Of a DNA stretch of 64,000 nucleotides, positions 23,971 to 35,699 are shown piece by piece. This DNA is from Chamaecrista fasciculata (taxonomy: Eukaryota; Streptophyta; Magnoliopsida; Fabales; Fabaceae), in the NCBI GenBank assembly GCA_003254925.1, contig QANZ01000236.1, positions 45,423-109,422 on the forward strand. The letters are read 5' to 3'. A program made the position numbers and the translations under genes. The notes beneath the pieces were generated by a model that saw nothing but the letters and a program-made list of their open reading frames with translations, was not told the origin of the DNA and did no database searches. Position 1 is the stretch's first letter; every line of letters starts with the position of its first letter.

Positions 23971-24383
23971 GGATGCACTTTTGATCCCGTAACTTTAGCA
24001 AATGTCTCAATTTGGTTCCATATCTTTTTTTTGTTGCAGTTTTGGTTTCATAACTTTGGCAAATGTCTCAATTTGGTCTCATAATTTTTTTTGTTGCAAT
24101 TTTGATCCCATAACTTCTATAAACGTCCCACCGTTGGTCCCAAGCTGATTTCCATTCATTTTCTGTGTTAATGATGATCTGACATACTGAGTTAAATCCA
24201 CTCCACCCATATTTGTCACATCATCTATGTCAGATTATCTTTAACGGCAGAAAATGGATAGAAATCAGCTTGAGACCAACGGTGGGACATTTTTAGAAGT
24301 TGAGACCAAAATTGCAACAAAAAAAGTTATGAGACCAAATTGAGACATTTGCCAAAGTTATGGGACCAAAAGTATACTTTACC
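23971..24383. mobile_element. Foldback MULE-type MITE in the 3' region of DnaJ copy 1
   Basis: Inverted arms: left from 'cacttttgatcccgtaactt' and right ending 'aagttatgggaccaaaagt', with 'gtctcaatttggt' inside both. The element starts GG and ends CC. It is flanked by a perfect 9-bp direct repeat, tttcttttt, at 23962-23970 and 24384-24392, the length Mutator-like transposases make. The 3' region of DnaJ copy 2 is similar on both sides (for example 'agcttgtacaac') but has no such insert, so this one came after the duplication. Confidence 0.8.
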
Positions 24384-26222
24384 TTTCTTTTTTCTTGTCT
24401 TTTGATGTAGAATAGTAGACTAGCTTGTACAACCTTTAGTTTTCTGTCATAGTGAAGCAGTTCATAATAACTCACTTAGCGCAGAACAGATTGCTGTCAT
24501 CCAATTTTCATCATGTGTCTCTATTCTTCAATAGATACTCTTCATTCAGAAAGCATTTATTACCATAGATGTGAATCTATTACTTAAGTACTAACAGCAA
24601 TTGATTTTGTCGTTTAAGTAATTTTTGAGGTTGATCTGAATTATAAATTAGCCAGGGAACTAACTTTTGTTCTTGATATTGGTATTCATCTCAGATAGAG
24701 ATAGTGCTGGGAAAGACAGAACTTTTATGAGCTAATGGCGGCTGATGCTGAGGAAGGAGATCTTGGAGATGAACGGCAAAGATATAAAAAAGGATTGTTC
24801 TCAGTATATCTCATTTTGGTTGGTGTGGAATCCTACTACTTTGATGCATATTTAGTATAGTGATTCCGATGAGTTAGATAGTGATTGGAAAACAAAATGT
24901 ACCACAAATTTAGATTATTACCATTACTATTATTATTTTATCTGATTTTATTTCTGCTTTGACTGATGTTCCCAATGTGATTTTAGCACTTTAGCTCATT
25001 ACTAACTAGAACACTAGATTCCTGTAGACTAAACCAAGACACATTTTTGAAATTATCTGCTAGATGAGGCTGTAATGTTGATAATAACATATTAAAACTG
25101 GTGTGGATTTCGTGAGTAATTTTTTTTCCATTGATCGCAGTCAAAGATGAATATAAAAATGTATGAGACAACTGTCTTGTCTTTGTCTCTGATTACATCA
25201 GCAAATTAACCCTTGAACAAAAGTACACAAGCTTTCCCATTTTATTGAAATGCTATCCTCTTGGCCTATGCTGTAATAGCAAATTGAAATATGAGATTTT
25301 GTTTGTTACATTTATGTTTGGAACCCAGTTGCCTCATCTGCTGAGTCATTCAGCTGTTTTTTTCAGTATTACCCACTATGAAAGTAATCTGAAAACAGCT
25401 CTGTCTTTTTTATTGGGATTGGATTTTTATATTTTTATCCTCTGTATTTCTTGAGGATTTAGAGAGAGAATAAATATAAATCTCATGAAATAATAAATGT
25501 GTAAGACATATTTCTTATATATTTTTTTCTCTTTTTAAATTTACAAGAGATGTAAATGTAATATTATAGAGGATCCAATTCCTTTTTCGTTGTGTATTTG
25601 GAGATTAGAAGTTCGGCTTCCCCATTAGTAAATTGTTGAAAACACTCAAGACGAAACTGAAAGGAAGAGAACTAAAGAAGCCTAAAAAGGGAAAGTTGTG
25701 ACCTTAATAGAAGACAGGTCAGAAGAGAGGGCCAATATGCCTTTTTAAAGGTGAGGTATGACTCAAAATCCAATAGTCAAATGGTTGAACTTGCATATGG
25801 CATTTAGGTGGAAGACAATGAAAACAGGGATGGGAGGAGACAATAGAAACAAAGATCAAAGATATCTAAAGAATGTCCAAGTATTCATCGTTCATTGCAT
25901 GTGATTTTTTTTTTTTTTGGGAAAACTTAGGTAAAGTTTTTTTTTTTTGGTTGAATTTAGGTAAAATTCTTTATATGTTTATTATAAGGTTTTCCCGTCA
26001 ATATTTGACACGTGGTAAAAATGTTTTACTTGACCAATCGTGATAGAGAAAGAATATTAAACACAATTCCTTATATAACCAATCATTAAAATGAGAGAAT
26101 GTAATTTCGACTTGTGATTGGAGGACTTTTATGATAACTATGCACCATAAAAAAGAGAAAACAAAATTCAAAGGTAAGGTGATAGTAGCTGAAGGAGCAT
26201 AAGTGATAAAACAATTATATAA
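24384..26222. other. Intergenic region between the DnaJ copies
   Basis: The first 100 bases continue the 3' UTR-like sequence shared with copy 2 ('agcttgtacaacctttag'). The remainder holds only short chance frames and poly-T tracts. No gene recognised. Confidence 0.3.
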
Positions 26223-26231
26223 ATTTTTGTG

Positions 26232-26529
26232 GGCTTAAGTGCACTTTTGGTCCCCTAACTTTTTTTGTTGCAATTTTGACCCCCTAACTTTTGAAAACGT
26301 CTCACCATTGGTCCCAAGTTAGGGGACCAAAATTGAGACTTTTGCGAAAGTTAAGGGACCAACGGTGAAACGTTTTCAAAAGTTAGGGGACTAAAATTGC
26401 AACAAAAAAAGTTAGGGGACCAAATTGAGACTTTTTCGAAAGTTAGGGGACCAAACTTGCAATAAAAAAAGTTAGGGGACCAAATTGAGACCTTTGCGAA
26501 AGTTAGGAGACCAAAAGTGCACTTAAGCC
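26232..26529. mobile_element. Foldback MULE-type MITE
   Basis: Near-perfect terminal inverted repeat (GGCTTAAGTGCACTTTTGGT on the left, its inverse on the right). The interior is built of repeated 'gttaggggaccaaa' strings that pair with one another. The flanks are a 9-bp direct repeat with one mismatch: atttttgtg at 26223-26231 and atttttgtt at 26530-26538. Same family as the insert after DnaJ copy 1. Confidence 0.8.
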
Positions 26530-27190
26530 ATTTTTGTTCGTTAAAGTATGACGCTGGATAACGAGGATAGGTTCCAGGAGTGACAACAGATCATGAACCT
26601 AATTCTTAATTTTTTGGAATAAGGACTAACACTCGCGTTAGGTGTTTTGTCCATTCCTGTCTCTGATAAAAAAAAATTCTTAATTTCTCAATCTCTTTAT
26701 CTGAAGAATACATCTCAAGAAGAGTAATAAATCTGACTATTTTATGCTTAATTTTTTCTTTTAAAAAAACAATTTATTGTCTAGATTTCAAAATGATTTG
26801 ACAACTATAAATTCAAATGTTCAAACATTTGAATCCACTATAAAATATTCCCTTCTAATAACTAAAAAGAAATTTTACCACCAACTTTTGAAGCTTGTCT
26901 CTAGTGTGTGAAGCCAATTTTTCTTTTTAATACATTACACATATATTTTGGATGCTTATGATTAAACTACACACAACTCCTTTTGACATCTAATATCTAA
27001 TATATTTATAATGTGATAGGTAGAGTTTATACATTACCGATTTGAATTTTTAGAATCTTTTAGCTGTAGCGATGAGAGAAATAAAAATATAGTAGAGAGA
27101 GAAAGTGTTAGTGAGAATCACTTTCTCTCTCTACTAATTCCTTCCCCTTTCAACATTATATATATAGACATATAGTATACTACTAGTGTG

Positions 27191-27212
27191 AACCCCGTGC
27201 GATGCACGGGTT
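27191..27212. repeat. Helitron-terminus-like hairpin
   Basis: CCGTGC gat GCACGG is a short GC-rich palindrome in very AT-rich sequence, preceded by 'tactactagtgtgaa'. This string type is common at Helitron ends in plants. The rest of the element is not delimited. Confidence 0.4.
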
Positions 27213-27526
27213 ATGATTGCTTCAGATAAACATATATTATGAGCTTCATTGTACAACAATATATAATACAAATATTTAAAAACATCCATACATAAAATAC
27301 ATGTGTTGAATAAATAAAAGAAGAATAACTAAAGAACAAAATATAGATGGTAATTAGTATTATTAAATATCGATGAGAAAAATAGATTAAGGCAACGTTC
27401 AAGGCCAAGGAAAACTGCCTTGGAAAAAATTTCGAGGGAGAAATGAGAGATATTTTGTTTCACCATAGAGAATTATTTGATTTTTTTCATTTCAAAGAAT
27501 TTATGTGATACATCAGAACAATCATT

Positions 27527-28068
27527 TAGAGGTTGATAATTTTCTACGGGTCCGGAGGCGGNNNNNNNNNNNNNNNNNNNNNNNNNNNNNNNNNNNNNNN
27601 NNNNNNNNNNNNNNNNNNNNNNNNNNNNNNNNNNNNNNNNNNNNNNNNNNNNNNNNNNNNNNNNNNNNNNNNNNNNNNNNNNNNNNNNNNNNNNNNNNNN
27701 NNNNNNNNNNNNNNNNTTTATATATACATTTTTATATAATATTTTTTAGTTATATTATATTTAATTTTTTTATATTAAAAAATAAATTTAAAACATAAAT
27801 AAATAAAAAAATTAATTTATTTATATTAGTTGGTAGATAATAGATATCGGGTACTCGTTATATCCGATTTATAAAATAGAATATCCTATCATATACCTAT
27901 ATTTTTTCGGATATTTCGGGTACCTGTCAGATATCGGATATCAGATAGGGTGCAAATACGGATATTAATCTATCTGATACAGATAAGGTACGGATATTCG
28001 ATAGGTTGAACGGATACAGATATGGATAATGAAAAAATCATCGAATACCCTATTTGTTGTCATTCCTA
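27527..28068. mobile_element. Possible hAT-type element interrupted by the assembly gap
   Basis: The left side reads tagaggttgataattttcta then 'cgggtccggaggcgg'. The right side, read in reverse, gives taggaatgacaacaaatagg. Both resemble the ends of non-autonomous hAT elements. Between them are many 'cggatat' and 'gggtac' sub-repeats (27845-28040) and 155 N bases. No target duplication could be confirmed. Confidence 0.35.
27562..27716. other. Assembly gap (155 N)
   Basis: Run of unknown bases inside a repeat, so local structure here is uncertain. Confidence 1.
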
Positions 28069-28071
28069 CTT

Positions 28072-28494
28072 AAAAAACTGTGTATATATATATATAAAGT
28101 AAGATAATATATTTTAAATATCTACCCACAAAGTTTATTCGTTATTTAAAATAACTAATATTCATACATAATATGTTTTTCACTTAATTAATTTGAATGC
28201 ATTAAAATATATTTATTTTATTTTTTTATTTTTCATTATATATACAAATAAGTAACGTAATTAATAGCATAAAAATCATTTATAAGTATAAAATTATTTA
28301 AGAGTTGTCATATTTCAATAGAATTGTAGAATCGAGAATAAAATCATAAGATCGATGATGTATAAAATCATAATATCGAATATATAAAATCATAGGATCA
28401 ATGAGATCCTATATTACCTAAAATTGTAATCGATTCGTCAAGATAAGATCATAAAATCGTCAGATATTAAATCAAGATCTTGACAACATTATGT
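28072..28494. repeat. Dispersed repeat, copy 1 (shared with 49.9-50.3 kb)
   Basis: 'gataatatattttaaatat', 'taattaatttgaatgcat', 'aaaattatttaagagttgtc' and intervening strings occur in the same order at 49908-50282. The right end, 'caagatcttgacaacatt', is the inverse of the left end of the other copy, 'aatgttgtcaagatc'. The full element therefore has terminal inverted repeats, and each copy has lost one end. Confidence 0.65.
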
Positions 28495-28599
28495 CGATGT
28501 CAAATATTTTATTATATTATTATTATTTAAAATTTAAAATTTATAAAATAAGAATGCTTTATTGTTTATGACCTTGTGTGAAGGCAGTGAGGTGCCCAA

Positions 28600-29002
28600 A
28601 GTTCCAAACTCACAATTGAGGATAAAGAAGATTGAAGGAGAATCTCTACGGATCGTGGCATGAAACCCTAGTTCAATTCATATCGATTACCCCCCTTCCC
28701 TTCAATAAGGTAAATTCATTGCTGCTTTTGTGTTGACTCGATTTTATGATCTCTAACTTCAATTCAATCACTTGAAAGTTGAATCCCTTTCGCTTTTGTG
28801 TTCGATCGATCCGATTAATCTAATAGTAATAGATACTCCTAATCGATTTTGCCTTTTCGATTTCCAGTTTATGATTTAGCGTCGTCTATCACGATGTATA
28901 ATTTATGAATTTTAGCGACTTTTTCTTTTTTTGTGTTGTTTCAGTAGGTCTCTGGTAATTTGTTGGAGATTTCTGTTAGGGGTGGTAATCAAAATCACAG
29001 AG
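28600..29002 (+). promoter_or_regulatory. 5' UTR with intron of DnaJ copy 2
   Basis: The leader exon (about 28620-28709) contains 'gaaggagaatctct' and 'catgaaaccctagttc' as in copy 1. Intron 28710-28944 (gtaaat...tttcag), then 58 leader bases before the ATG. An upstream in-frame Met at 28931 lies within the predicted intron and was not used. Confidence 0.65.
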
Positions 29003-30097
29003 ATGGATGGGAACAAGGATGATGCGTTAAAGTGCTTGAAAATCGGGAAAGATGCTTTGGAAGCTGGGGATCGTGCTCGTGCTTTGAAATTCGTGACCAA
29101 AGCTCGCCGTCTTGACCCGACGTTGCCGGTCGACGATTTGTTATCGGCGATAAAGAAGGTTACCGGAGACCAACCGGAGCCGGCGGATCCTGCCGATGGA
29201 CCATCTGAAGCATCTGAATCGGAGCCCTCCGATAAACCTTCTATCCGCCGTAGGGGTTCGTCGACGACGTCGTCGTCGTCTTCATCATCAGCTACATATA
29301 CAGAGGAGCAAATTACCGTAGTCCGAGAGATTAGGCGGAAGAAGAATTACTATGAGATTTTAGGGTTAGAGAAGAGGGATTGCACAGTGGATGATGTTCG
29401 GAAAGCTTACAGAAAACTGTCTCTGAAGGTTCATCCTGACAAGAACAAAGCTCCTGCTTCTGAGGAAGCGTTCAAGGCTGTTTCCAAGGCGTTTCAGTGT
29501 CTTAGCGATGAAGAGAGTCGGAGAAAGTACGATCTAGCTGGAGAAGATGATGCTGTGTATGAGAGACGTGCAACAACGAGTCAGAGTACAAGAGCTTATC
29601 GTCATCATCATGGATATTACGAGGCTGAAATTGATCCAGAGGAAATATTCAGGAATTTCTTCTTTGGAGGGATGGCTCCTACTACAACTACTTTTGGTGG
29701 CTTCAGTTTTGGAACAGGGATGCCTCCTAGGCCAGCTGAACATGGGTCTAGTGGCTTCAACCCTCGCATTCTGATTCAGTTGCTTCCGGTTTTGCTCCTT
29801 TTCCTTCTTAACTTCTTGCCCTCTTCTGATCAAATCTATATGCTTTCTCCTTCCTATCCATATTCACACAGGTTTACAACCCCAAAGGGTGTCAATTATT
29901 ATGTCAAGTCTTCCAAGTTTGATCAAGATTATCCTCCAAATAGCCCTGAGCGTACGACGATTGAAGCAAAAGCTGAGAGAGAATACTCCAACTTTCTTGC
30001 AGAGTCCTGTCGGCTTGAGTTGCACCGCAGACAATGGGGGTTTGTCCAGGAAACACCACATTGTGATATGCTTCGCAAGTTTGATACTGTGAACTGA
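29003..30097 (+). CDS. ER-type DnaJ (J-protein with DUF1977), copy 2
   Basis: Paralogue of the gene at 22851, 364 residues in one exon, with the same domain order. It has the helical N terminus, a longer Ser run, a J domain with HPD intact, a GGF/GM-rich segment with two added Thr (APTTTTFGG), one membrane segment and DUF1977 ending FDTVN. Differences cluster in the linker before the J domain and in the region after the membrane segment (ERTTIEAKAEREYSNFLAES), while the J domain is nearly unchanged. Both copies look functional. The start was chosen at MDGNKDD to match copy 1. Confidence 0.93.
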   Translation: MDGNKDDALKCLKIGKDALEAGDRARALKFVTKARRLDPTLPVDDLLSAIKKVTGDQPEPADPADGPSEASESEPSDKPSIRRRGSSTTSSSSSSSATYTEEQITVVREIRRKKNYYEILGLEKRDCTVDDVRKAYRKLSLKVHPDKNKAPASEEAFKAVSKAFQCLSDEESRRKYDLAGEDDAVYERRATTSQSTRAYRHHHGYYEAEIDPEEIFRNFFFGGMAPTTTTFGGFSFGTGMPPRPAEHGSSGFNPRILIQLLPVLLLFLLNFLPSSDQIYMLSPSYPYSHRFTTPKGVNYYVKSSKFDQDYPPNSPERTTIEAKAEREYSNFLAESCRLELHRRQWGFVQETPHCDMLRKFDTVN

Positions 30098-31251
30098 TGA
30101 GATGAGTTTCGTGGAGGTTCATAATATAAATATTTTTTCTTTTCTATTGTTTTGGTATAGATTTACCAGCTTGTACAACTTAATCTTGAGTAGGATAGTG
30201 AATAATAAATCAGTTGGTGGCTTAGCAGATTGCTAGCAATCAAATTTCAAATGTCATCGGATTTCGATTCTCCAGTGTAATTCTTTTTGGTCTTCTTGAT
30301 ATTGATATTTCACTGTGGTGATCATACCTTGAGTAAATAGATAAGGATCGTAATTAGTAAAGTTTCTTGTGTGAGCTTCTCCTATAAACATGTAACTGGC
30401 AAATTTCGTAAAACACCCAGTAATGCTGAATGCATTGTGGTAGATATTTGCTTATTATGTTTTGGGGGTATTAAATATTAAGAGAATAATATTTCATTTT
30501 GTCTAATCAATGATTACACCATGGGTGATTTGGTGTCATAATGTGATCGTAGTTTGGTGGTCCTACTCCTAGGGCTGCAACTTGGTTTCACAGAGTTTTA
30601 CTTTTTGGTTTGTTTATTATTTATTAATATGAGGAAACCACAATGCAAGTAAATTTTGACCATTGTTAGAGAGATGATTGTATTGTTTCACTTTGCAGAT
30701 TGCCTATAGCTTGTGTGGAACTTGTCGTTCTACCCTGCTTTCATAAGAATCTAGCCATTGCTTTATACTGAGTGACATTAGTCCCACATCTCTTGTAACC
30801 GCTTTAGCAGAATTTAAGTTTTTATGGTCTGAGATTTTATTTTATGGTCTCACCTAATCAATTTTTAATTGAGACATTTATTAGTAACTAGAGTCTAGAT
30901 GACATGTGTGAAGTCTTAATCATGCGAATGAGGTTTTTACTTTGTTGTTTGGAACTTACTGACAGCTCGCAATTAACTTATTATATGTACAATATAAAGT
31001 GCACGAGTTTCATTCAATTTTTTTTTCTACACTATTGAATTAAATAGGAGAGGCTTTTAACCACAATAGGAGGGAGAGAAGAGAACATCTAAATCATTTC
31101 ATTTAATTTATTCGTTTATCAATTGAATGTATGCATTTATTCAAGTATACTTATTGAGGTTCATCTACTCTGTATTGTGTTTGATCATCTATTCATCTCT
31201 ATGAAGTACTAAACTCATGAGCATTTTAATAATGAATCAGGAATTGTACAT
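30098..31251. other. 3' region of DnaJ copy 2 and space to the convergent SEC11 gene
   Basis: The proximal part is 3' UTR-like and alignable with copy 1. The remainder has no recognised feature and probably includes the 3' UTR of the minus-strand SEC11 gene. Confidence 0.35.
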
Positions 31252-34200
31252 CTAATCCTTTGATGTTATCACCAGCAATCCCAACGCCCCTATAAGTATG
31301 TACTGCAATAGTCAAGAGGAGACAAGTTAGCACAATGAATAGTTAGTGCTAAAGACACATCCAGATTCCAGAGCATGTGGGAACTCAATAATAGAGTCAA
31401 AAAAAAGTGATCAGAAGTGAATGGAGAAAATGTGAGCGATAAGAGAAAAAGATCCAGAAAATGGCATGATGGAAACGAAAAGTGTAGAGTAATTAAATAA
31501 AGAGAACATGAACTACTGGCATATTTTTTTTTGTGGTAATAAAGTTATGTCGAAGAGGTCGACAGAGGCCTAACCCAAAGGATTACAGCACAGGTCTAAA
31601 CCGCAAGCAGTTTTACCCAGAACAGCTACTCAACTAGCCCTTAGGCGCTAGGGGATCTCCTTGGGGATTCGAACCCTTGCCCATGATGAGACAAAGGTTT
31701 TTCGTCCGGATCTTTAACCACTTGTGCCAACCCACATTGGCGAACTACTGGCATATTTACTTACAATAACATAATGGGTTTTCCAAATTATTGTTCAGAC
31801 TTACGTTTTCCAGACGCTGTGTCAGTGACAAATATAACTATAATTCCCGTTTACCAAATACAAAATACTTTCAGGACTGCTAAGTTAAAAGGACATTTCA
31901 AATGCTGATACAAAGGATGATTGAAAACTGCCTATGAACTCTTTTATCAGTAGATATAACTAAGACGATTATGTTATTTTGTTAATATCTTTGTTTATGA
32001 AGAAGTCAGTAAATGAAGTCTAGTAATGTGAGATTTAGGTAGCTTCACAAGGCCTTTAGATTAAGTCATCTATTCCATGATCATGTAACCAAAAATAAAA
32101 GACAAGCATGGATAACAAATTCCATAGTTTGGTCCTCTCTTTAATAAAAACATTTGATTAGACAAAACAAACCTTCAACATAGGCTTTTCAGTCATTATT
32201 ATTGTCAAATAGCCAACGTAAGGTAAGAACCTGCAGATGAAAATAATAGAACAATAAAATTAGTTTAACAAATTTTTGTGCGCCAACAAAACAAAATTAG
32301 TTGTTAGTCTCATGCATATCTCTTGAATCAGTAGCAATGAGATATGGAATTAGCAGGCACTGCAACAATGATTTATTCAAATGATCAAGTTGATGAGGAT
32401 ACAGACAGTATCATCATCAAAGATTCCACACTCTCTCATATACAGATAAATCTATATAAAAGAGTATAAACTAAAGTGTTTTCTCAAAGATTCTAAATTA
32501 CCCAACAGCTCTGCCCATTATATGGTGCTTCTGCAGCCAATTCTGACCATGATTGTACAGAACCCTGTCATCCATTGGATTATTGTCTCCTAATACAGTA
32601 GAATAAAACCAAGTCAAGAAAATGAGAATCCTTAATCATTAAACTATTAGGGAGTTGCTAAAACCATAAGCATTTATTTACACCAAGAAGCAAGAAAACA
32701 ACTTTGGAAACCACAAACCAAACCTTTAGTAAGGATATAAGCTTCTCCAGTATCTTGACGCTCATGAACCTAAAACAAAGAAACAGAGTGTTTCGAGTTT
32801 ATATTTTCTGTATAAATCAAGTATATTCAAAATTTACTACCGGAAATTAGCACAACCACCATGGATATTAAAAGCATAATGAGAATTGGTAATTGCAATG
32901 AGGCTTTAAATGAGGACTTTAGTATGCCACAAAGTACAAAAAGAAGATTTGTCAAAGACTGAAGCCTTTGAGTTTGAGGTTTAATGATATGACAAACCAG
33001 AGGAAAGATCATCCAGCTACAGAAAATTCATTTAGAATGGGAGAGTGTGGTGGACAAGTAATGCTACTTCATCCTTTTCCGATCAGCATGCATAAACTAC
33101 TCCATTTTTAAAAAACATTACTTCCTTTATTGTATGAATTAGATGGATGAGCAAAGAATAGGAAACTATATAGTTTTCTTCCAAAGTCTCGTACCTTAAT
33201 TACTCGGTGGACAATTGGAATATCACGTCCCTGTACAACGAGTAGACACTTATTAGCAAAACAGATACCAAAGACAACCACATTAAACTAAAGATTAGTA
33301 TACACAATGCATATACACATTCAACCCATTTAATCAGGTTGAAGGCAAAGATCTTGCCTATAAGTGATCATGTTTTCTGTTAAAGTTAGTCTAAACTACA
33401 AAATCAAAAAAGCAAAGGCACATGAGAACAATTTCATATAATAAATTCTATGCATCAAATTTGAAGAATAAGAAAATGAAAAAGAAATCATACATCTATA
33501 TTGAAAACAACTATCTCTCCTGTCCGAATGGGATCCTTGCTCATTTGCAAGAACAAAATGTCACCCTGGAAGATAATCAAAACCTTTTGTCAGATTAAGC
33601 ATATAAAGAAAGGCATATATTTTGCATATCAGAAAGTAGATTAAGTATAATGACAAAGTCTCCGACGAAAAAAGGTAAAAAAGAGTTAGGAAATAATCAT
33701 ATTAAGGAACCAAAATCAGTAGCCAGCAATATGACAACTTCAGTTGACAGAAACAATGAGATGTTGACTCAATTTGTAAGAAAAACAATAGGCAGTGAAA
33801 ATTATGGACAATCCATTAAAACCTTCCAGCTATGAAGCATGGACACTTCATTTTGAAGTCGTGTCGCCGTGCGTGTCAGTGTCCGACACTCGTACGACAC
33901 CGACACGACACATATCCATAACTTTTAGAATATAAATTAATTTTTTGTAACTTTAACATAACAAACAAGAGAAAATAATGATAGATATGACATATATTAT
34001 GAATAAAATTATAAATTATAAATTTTTCATTAAAAATTATAAAATATTTAATTATTTGGCGTGTCGCTGTGTTCGTGTCCGTGTCGTGTCCCGTGTTCGT
34101 GTCAGTGTCCATGCTTCATAGGCTTCCAGTATAATATTTATAACTGGAAAAGATGATAATGACCCTTTCCAGTATAATATTTATAAGGCCAAAGTAAATT

Positions 34201-35481
34201 TTTGGTCTCATAACTTTTGCTTAGGTCTCAATTTGGTCCCATAACATTTTTTACTGCACTTTTGGTCTCATATCTTTGGGTCAGGTTGCAAAATTGGTCC
34301 ATGTCTTTTGGTCAGGTTGTAGAATCGGTCTCATATATTTGCAAAAGGTTCCACATTTTCGTACTAAGGGTGGAACGTTTTGCAAAGATATGAGACCAAA
34401 TTTACAACAAAAAAATATATGGGACCAATTCATCTGACCAAAAGATATGGAACAAAAAGTGCAACCAAAAAAGGTACGAAATCAAATTGAGACCTGTGCG
34501 AAAGATAAGGGACTAAAAGTGCACTTTGGCCTTTATAATATTCATTAGCAAACCACTAATAAAAATTGAGTGATATACTCACTCTCTTGAAACCAGGTTC
34601 CATGCTTCCAGAAAGCACCACAACAACAGGTGACTCACTGCCAGTAACAAAAATTAATCCTTTCCATATGATTAGCGCTGATGACAAAATCAAGCCTGAA
34701 TAGATAAGGACAAAAATAAAGCTAAACGTATTTTGTAGCCTTGAACAACACAATAAACACAAACTAAATAGTAATACACTCCTTTGTCATACAGGGTTGA
34801 TGAAATAATTTGATCCCTCGTATATGGCGTTACTTCCTAAACTCTAAAACTATAATGAGAAAACTTACTATTTGGTTACTCAATTTACACCTTCATCGAG
34901 TCAACTAATCAGTTTTTGAATAATCAAAATAGACCACTTAATTCTTGAATTATTGCAATTATAGACGATTTGGTCCATAGGTCAAAATATACTAATCAGT
35001 CTTTGAATAATCAAAAATTAATCCTTTCCATATCATTAGCCCTGAATTTGACCCGGGGAACAAAAAGAACAAATTCATTATAAATTCAAGGATAAAATAG
35101 TATAAATATAATAAGAGACTAAAAAGTATAAAGTTAATTCTAATTTGTGACAAAAAAATATAAAATTAGGTCAAATTCAAAGATGAAATAGTATTAATTT
35201 AATACAAATTCAAAGATAAAAAATATAAGTTTAGTTCAAATTCGGGACCAAATCGTCAACAGAACCCAAATAGTTGAAATTACTCTGGACCAGTATATAT
35301 CTAACGTGATGATTTAGGTAATTACAAATTAGTCAAATTACACGATTCCAATCGCGAAGAACAGATGAAATAGTAAAATAAGGGTGAATGCAGAGTGCAT
35401 ACCGAGATAGACGATCTGAGTTATAGCTTGTCTGAATTGAATGGACTTCACGGAATCTACAGTGTCGGCGATGAACCCCAT
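31252..35481 (-). CDS. SEC11: Signal peptidase complex catalytic subunit SEC11
   Basis: Catalytic subunit of the ER signal peptidase, which cuts signal peptides from secretory and membrane proteins. Eight exons, each junction GT-AG and frame-keeping: 35403-35481, 34583-34695, 33494-33565, 33195-33230, 32724-32769, 32502-32589, 32173-32230 and 31252-31302. Together they give 180 residues, the usual plant length. It starts [15 protein letters not shown], has an N-terminal membrane segment, the catalytic Ser in LSGSMEPGF, the catalytic His in IVHRVIK and the Asp-containing [11 protein letters not shown]. It ends with a hydrophobic [16 protein letters not shown] tail. The introns carry a SINE (31.5-31.7 kb), a hAT-type MITE (33.8-34.1 kb) and a foldback element (34.2-34.5 kb), all clear of the splice sites. 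Confidence 0.95.
31527..31741 (-). mobile_element. tRNA-derived SINE in the last SEC11 intron
   Basis: Read on the minus strand it has an A-box-like TGGCACAAGTGGTTAAAG and a B-box GGTTCGAATCC, and ends in an A-rich tail (T run on the plus strand). It is flanked by a perfect 17-bp target duplication, gaactactggcatattt, at 31510-31526 and 31742-31758. It inserted in the same orientation as the host gene. Confidence 0.88.
33830..34121. mobile_element. hAT-type MITE in SEC11 intron 2
   Basis: Terminal inverted repeat CTATGAAGCATGGACAC and its exact inverse at the other end. Subterminal 'cgtgtc/gacacg' strings are repeated many times in both arms, and the core is AT-rich. The flanks are an 8-bp duplication with one mismatch (ccttccag at 33822-33829, gcttccag at 34122-34129), as hAT transposases make. 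Confidence 0.85.
34185..34532. mobile_element. Foldback 'aggccaaagt' element in SEC11 intron 2
   Basis: Ends AAGGCCAAAGT and ACTTTGGCCTT, with internal paired 'ggtctcat...atgagacc' strings. The adjacent flanks are the unusually long direct repeat tataatatttat / tataatattcat. Same terminal sequence as the 1.5-kb gene-carrying element at 54970-56458. Its left flank string also occurs a third time at 34127-34141. Confidence 0.7.
34855..35290. repeat. 'gagaaaacttactatttggt' repeat in SEC11 intron 1
   Basis: Begins with the same 20 bases as the element at 49379-49698 and continues with 'agtcaactaatcagt', 'gaataatcaaaa' and 'ttattgcaatt' in the same order. The right end is decayed. Non-autonomous transposon remnant. 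Confidence 0.55.
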
Positions 35482-35699
35482 CTCTCTGTCTCGCCCTGTA
35501 CTTGAGAGAAAATTGGAAAGTAACTATTATGATTTATGGCAGACGAAGACGACGATATCAGGAATTCACGATACTGTGTCTGTGTGTGACTATTCTACTC
35601 TGCGGATTTTGAAAAAAGACAAGAGAAGATTTGCTGATTCATTTTCGGACACAGATGCGTGGCTCTATGAATCGACAGCTGACATGTGTACTTGTCTTC

